The notes beneath the pieces were generated by a model. The model saw only the letters and a list, made by a program, of their open reading frames with translations. It was not told where the DNA came from and searched no databases. DNA of 32,661 bases from NCBI RefSeq assembly GCF_008042035.1, contig NZ_RDBL01000013.1:429258-461918 (forward strand), read 5' to 3'. Shown piece by piece: positions 29,568-32,661 of the stretch (the first letter of the stretch is position 1; the number at the start of each line of letters is the position of its first letter). The translations under genes were made by a program, and so were the position numbers. The stretch is from Streptomyces sp. col6 (GTDB taxonomy: Bacteria; Actinomycetota; Actinomycetes; Streptomycetales; Streptomycetaceae).

Positions 29568-30220
29568 ATGAACACGAACGCGAGCAACTCGCCCCGGCAG
29601 CACGGCGTACGACGTCTCCTCGCGGCCGCCACCGCGGTCGTCCTCGCCGCGCTGGGCACCGTGCCGGCCGCCGCCGCGTCCCGGCCCGCGAGCGGCCACG
29701 ACACTCCGTCCGCCACCGCCGGCCGCCACGAGGCGCGGGGAACCCTCCTCGCGGTCACGCCCGTCGCGCACCTCGGCCGGGCCGGGGTGACCGCCTTCCT
29801 CGCCGAGGCCGGCATGAACGCGGACACCGTCCGCCACGGCATCCGCGCCTACCGCCTCACCTACGCGACGATCACCCCGCAGGGCCGGACATCATCGGGG
29901 CCCTCCCCGCGAACCTGAAGGAGCTGCTCACCGACGACTACTACCGCAGGCTCCAGCACCCCACCGGCGCCCTGCTCGCCACGTTCCGTGCCCAGGACGG
30001 CACCTGCGCCTGGAAGCCCGCGATCCCGGTGCGGCTCTACACATCCGCGGGCGACACCGACGTCGCCGTCGCCAACACCCGCAGCTGCGCGGCCGATCTG
30101 GCGCACCGGGGCGTGAAGGTGCGGGTCGTCGACCAGGGTGACGTGAGCCACAACGAGACGTATCTGACGTCGGGCCCGCAGATCGTGCGCTGGATCGACG
30201 GACTGGCGGCGCGCCGTTGA
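29568..30220 (+). pseudogene. Secreted lipase/esterase, internally deleted
   Basis: ATG 29568 (7 bases after TACGGT) starts a signal peptide (RRLLAAATAVVLAALGTVPAA). The first 100 or so codons look like the start of a secretory alpha/beta-hydrolase (AYRLTYATITPQG), but around 29880 the frame changes by one and the C-terminal part resumes directly (IIGALPANLKELLTDDYYRR to the end, with VRLYTSAGDTDVAV and the DxxDVSHNE acid-His region). The catalytic-serine core (G-x-S-x-G, normally about 150 residues) is absent. Both ends fit one family, so a single deletion with frameshift is the simplest reading. Neither half can be active. Confidence 0.75.
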
Positions 30221-30238
30221 CGGCGTGCTCCGGACACG

Positions 30239-30273
30239 CCGATGCCCCGGCCGCGTGGCGGTCGGGGCATCGG
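30239..30273. terminator. Bidirectional terminator
   Basis: A 14-bp stem (30239-30252 with 30260-30273, one G-T wobble), 7-nt loop, between the convergent lipase pseudogene and the SLT gene. Confidence 0.85.
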
Positions 30274-30299
30274 AGGTCACTGGCTCGGGCCGGACCGGC

Positions 30300-30737
30300 T
30301 CAGTACCAGTTGTGGGCCTGCCAGAAGGACCAGGCGCCACAGGGGCTGCCGTAGCGGGAGTTCATGTAGTCCATGCCCCACTTGATCTGCGTGCCGGGGT
30401 TGGTCTTCCAGTCGGAACCGGCGGACGCCATCTTCGAGCCGGGCAGCGCCTGGACCAGGCCGTAGGCACCGGAGGAGGCGTTGGTCGCGCTCGGGTTCCA
30501 GCCGCTCTCGTGGCTGACGATGTTGCTGAAGCACTGGAACTGGGCGTCGTCACCGATCATCTGCTTCGCCGTGTCCTGGGCACTGCCGGCGGACGTCGGC
30601 GCGGCGGACGGGGCCGCCATGGCCGGGGAGACACCCAGGCCGATGCCGGTGGCTCCCAGCAGCACGGTGGCGCCGGCGACGGCGGCCTTGCGACGGGCGG
30701 TGCGGGGCTTGGCGACGAGGTTACGGGCGAACGACAC
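30300..30737 (-). CDS. Secreted SLT-type transglycosylase
   Basis: The 145-aa protein has a signal peptide (to about 41, AVAGATVLLGATGIGLGVSP then AMA-A) and a small lysozyme-like SLT domain: FSNIVSHESGWNPSATN (catalytic Glu in the SHESGW), GAYGLVQALPGSKMAS and IKWGMDYMNSRYGSPCGAWS. Compact exported versions of this sort are common in Streptomyces and act on peptidoglycan. GTG 30737 is used; TAGGTT sits a few bases upstream, but a better promoter at 30858-30886 would give a leader of about 113 nt. Confidence 0.92.
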   Translation of the reverse strand: MSFARNLVAKPRTARRKAAVAGATVLLGATGIGLGVSPAMAAPSAAPTSAGSAQDTAKQMIGDDAQFQCFSNIVSHESGWNPSATNASSGAYGLVQALPGSKMASAGSDWKTNPGTQIKWGMDYMNSRYGSPCGAWSFWQAHNWY

Positions 30738-30857
30738 AGAGGAACCTAACGGTCGGGAACGGGGGAGTCGCGGGGCTCGGTCCGCATCCTGCGTGGACCG
30801 GCGCTCGTTGACCGCGATCCCTGGTGAGGACCCTGCGGTGCTCGGCGACGAGATCCA

Positions 30858-30886
30858 GTCTTAGCGGCGCCGTCCGGCCGTGGCAA
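30858..30886 (-). promoter_or_regulatory. Putative distal promoter of the SLT gene
   Basis: On the minus strand TTGCCA (30886-30881) and TAAGAC (30863-30858) are 17 bases apart. The resulting leader (about 113 nt) contains inverted repeats such as GGTCCACGCAGGATGCGGACC, whose arms pair imperfectly. I tested it by eye against the ydaO (c-di-AMP) riboswitch and did not find the conserved blocks. Confidence 0.5.
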
Positions 30887-31043
30887 CGACCCCTGTTACG
30901 ACCCCGCCTCGCACCCGGGGCCGAAGGTCCCGAACCGCCTCAAACCGCTTCATAGCAGGTCGCGGCGGGCGTGGCGGGGGCCTGCGGTCCGCGTGCGCGT
31001 CTCCTATCCCGCTTCGTACGGGACCAAGGTCCTGTGGGTGCCC

Positions 31044-31868
31044 TCACTCGCCACGGGGACCGAATGTGACCTGGGCCTCGAAGGAAGCGCGCCGCGTGGC
31101 CCGCCGCAGCGCCTTCAGCAGCGGCGCCCCGACCGTCAGCGTCAGGACCACCGTGAGCACGGCCCGGCCCAGGTCCCAGCCGAGCGAGGTCGTCGCGCAG
31201 TACGCGAGGAAGCGGACCAGGTTCTCGCCCAGCGGGTCGCCCGGCCGGAACGAGATGCCCGAGGCCAGGCCCGGCACGATCGTCCACCCGTACAGATTCA
31301 TGATCGTCCCGTACGCGAACGAGGCGACGGCCCCGTACGCCGCGAGCATCAGCAGCTCGCCGCGCCCGCGCAGCCGGTCCGGGCCCGGCAGCAGGCCCGC
31401 GCCCATCGTGAACCAGCTCATCGACAGCATCTGGAACGGCATCCACGGCCCGACCCCGCCGGTCAGCAGCGCGGAGGCGAACATCGTCACGGACCCCAGC
31501 ACGAAGCCGAACCCCGGCCCCAGCACCCGGCCGCTCAGCACCATCAGGAAGAACATCGGCTCCAGGCCCGCCGTGCCCGCCCCCAGCGGGCGCAGCGCGG
31601 CCCCGACCGCGGCCAGCACCCCCAGCATCGCCACCGCCTTCGCGTCGAGCCCGGCGTCCGCGATCATCGCGACCACCACCCCGACGAGGAGCGGCAGCAG
31701 CGCGGCGAACAGCCACGGCGCGTCCTGCGCGTGTGCGAGCCCCGAGTCCCGGTCCGCGAGCAGCGGCCACCCGAAGGCGGCCACCCCGATCGCGCTGATC
31801 AGCACCAGCGCCACGATCGCCCGGGGCCCCAGCCGGACGGGCCGGCCACGTCTGCGCACGGCGTTCAC
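31044..31868 (-). CDS. ECF transporter S component (vitamin uptake)
   Basis: The 274-aa protein is almost wholly hydrophobic (six or more helices, e.g. AIVALVLISAIGVAAFGWPL and AMLGVLAAVGAALRPLGAGT) with the S-component features FFLMVLSGRVLGPGFGFVLG and WMPFQMLSMSWFTMGAGLLP. The likely ligand is cobalamin or a related vitamin (CbrT-like), by resemblance only. GTG 31868 overlaps the ATPase stop by 4 bases (GTGA), so the two are coupled. A dedicated T component is not visible within the window. Confidence 0.82.
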   Translation of the reverse strand: MNAVRRRGRPVRLGPRAIVALVLISAIGVAAFGWPLLADRDSGLAHAQDAPWLFAALLPLLVGVVVAMIADAGLDAKAVAMLGVLAAVGAALRPLGAGTAGLEPMFFLMVLSGRVLGPGFGFVLGSVTMFASALLTGGVGPWMPFQMLSMSWFTMGAGLLPGPDRLRGRGELLMLAAYGAVASFAYGTIMNLYGWTIVPGLASGISFRPGDPLGENLVRFLAYCATTSLGWDLGRAVLTVVLTLTVGAPLLKALRRATRRASFEAQVTFGPRGE

Positions 31869-32661
31869 GCGCCACCCCCCAGGGCCGCGCGTACCTGGGA
31901 GACGGTGAGCCATTCCTGTGGGGCGAGGATCTTGGCGGTCTGCGGGGAGAACGCGGGCGAGGACACCACGACCTCCGCGGTCGGCCCGTCCGCGACGACC
32001 TCCCCGTCGGCGAGGATCACCACCCGGTGCGCCAGCTCGGCGGCCAGCTCCACGTCATGGGTGGCGAGCACGATGGCGTGCCCCTCGGCGGCCAGCGCGC
32101 GCAGCACCCCGACCAGCCGGGCCTTCGCCGCGTAGTCCAGACCCCGGGTCGGCTCGTCGAGCAGGAGCAGCGGCGGCCGGGCGGTGAGCACGAGGGCCAG
32201 GGCCAGCGCGAGGCGCTGCCCCTCGGACAGATCGCGGGGGTGGGTGTCGTCCGCCACCCCCGGCAGCAGCTCGGAGACCAGAGCCCGGCAGCTGCCCGGC
32301 TCCGCCCGCGCGTCGGCGTCGGCCGCCGCGCACTCGGCGGCGACCGTGTCCGCGTACAGCAGGTCGCGCGGCTCCTGCGGTACGAGACCGACGCGGCGCA
32401 CCATCTCGCGCGGCGGGGTGCGGTGTGGGGCCAGGCCGCCGGTCAGGATGGTGCCGGAGGTGGGCTCGACCATGCCGACGAGGGCGCCGAGCAGCGTGGA
32501 CTTGCCCGCGCCGTTGCGCCCCATCAGGGCCACGGTCTCGCCGGCCCGGACGGTGAGCGTCACCCGGCGCAGCGCTTCGACGCGGCCGCGTCGGATGCCG
32601 AGCCGGTCCGCCTGGGCGGCGGTGCCGCCGGGTCCGCCGGTGGCGGGGTCCGGGGCGGGGG
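31865..32661 (-). CDS. ECF-type ABC ATPase, 5' part beyond the window edge
   Basis: The visible 265 codons are one complete ABC domain: Walker A GRNGAGKST, Q-loop VPQEP, signature LSEGQ (in DLSEGQRLALALA), Walker B LLLLDEP, D-loop and switch THD. Upstream of the ATG at 32563 the frame stays open to the window edge and reads like a linker and domain start (RLGIRRGRVEALRRVTLTV), so this is probably the second half of a fused double ATPase as in EcfA1A2-type genes. The product energises the S component next door. Confidence 0.87.
   Translation of the reverse strand, partial: PAPDPATGGPGGTAAQADRLGIRRGRVEALRRVTLTVRAGETVALMGRNGAGKSTLLGALVGMVEPTSGTILTGGLAPHRTPPREMVRRVGLVPQEPRDLLYADTVAAECAAADADARAEPGSCRALVSELLPGVADDTHPRDLSEGQRLALALALVLTARPPLLLLDEPTRGLDYAAKARLVGVLRALAAEGHAIVLATHDVELAAELAHRVVILADGEVVADGPTAEVVVSSPAFSPQTAKILAPQEWLTVSQVRAALGGGA

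Noticed and set aside
30738..30858. c-di-AMP (ydaO) riboswitch before the SLT gene
   Set aside because: Streptomyces cell-wall hydrolase genes often carry one, but the conserved blocks such as GGGGAACC are not present in this leader.

Overview
The window is high-GC actinobacterial DNA, almost certainly from a Streptomyces chromosome. The signs are strong third-position GC in the coding frames, GTG and TTG starts, ATGA/GTGA start-stop overlaps, many start codons placed 6-7 bases after a TANNNT box (leaderless style), and typical Streptomyces families (Scr1/DUF5753 regulators, DUF6879, DUF6578, secreted SLT protein, DUF2330).

Positions 1-8600 are accessory DNA anchored at a tRNA-Val(UAC) gene (60-134). 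A degraded copy of the tRNA 3' half lies at 3380-3424, and the DNA between them carries a divergent pair of lower-GC genes, a DUF3800 protein (minus) and a GIY-YIG-like nuclease (plus), plus small ORFs. No integrase is visible. Three copies of a 25-bp element made of two TGACATC units spaced 13 bp apart lie at 172, 3273 and 7503, near these junctions. A non-coding direct repeat of about 400-450 bp occurs at 285-730 and 6767-7157. Between 3.4 and 6.2 kb is a regulatory module: a frameshifted HTH gene, three translationally coupled genes for tiny Cys-rich proteins, and, divergent from these, a small acidic protein, a DUF6879 protein and an XRE/Scr1 regulator. After the second long repeat come a small membrane protein, a 28-codon leaderless ORF and a chloramphenicol phosphotransferase-like gene.

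Positions 8.6-32.7 kb look like ordinary chromosome-arm content. In order: DUF6578 protein, GNAT, an unrecognised 352-aa protein, MerR regulator divergent from an ABM monooxygenase and a small zinc-ribbon protein, a SAM methyltransferase behind a palindromic promoter, a PadR/membrane-protein pair, LysR divergent from an MFS exporter, DUF7144 membrane protein, DUF2277, DedA, DoxX (possible iron-box promoter), a secreted HNH nuclease, a HAD phosphatase, a Ser/Ala-rich peptidoglycan-binding membrane protein, an MFS exporter fused to a winged-helix domain, GNAT, DUF2330, a GT87-PAP2 fusion, an AEC transporter, an internally deleted secreted lipase pseudogene, a secreted SLT-type transglycosylase, and an ECF-type vitamin transporter (S component plus ATPase running off the right edge).

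The strongest candidates for something undescribed are the DUF3800/GIY-YIG pair in the tRNA-flanked segment, the three arm-like repeats, the long non-coding repeat with its conserved stem-loop, and the three-gene Cys-rich operon facing the Scr1 module across an 11-bp inverted repeat. All functional statements rest on reading motifs by eye; no database search was run.
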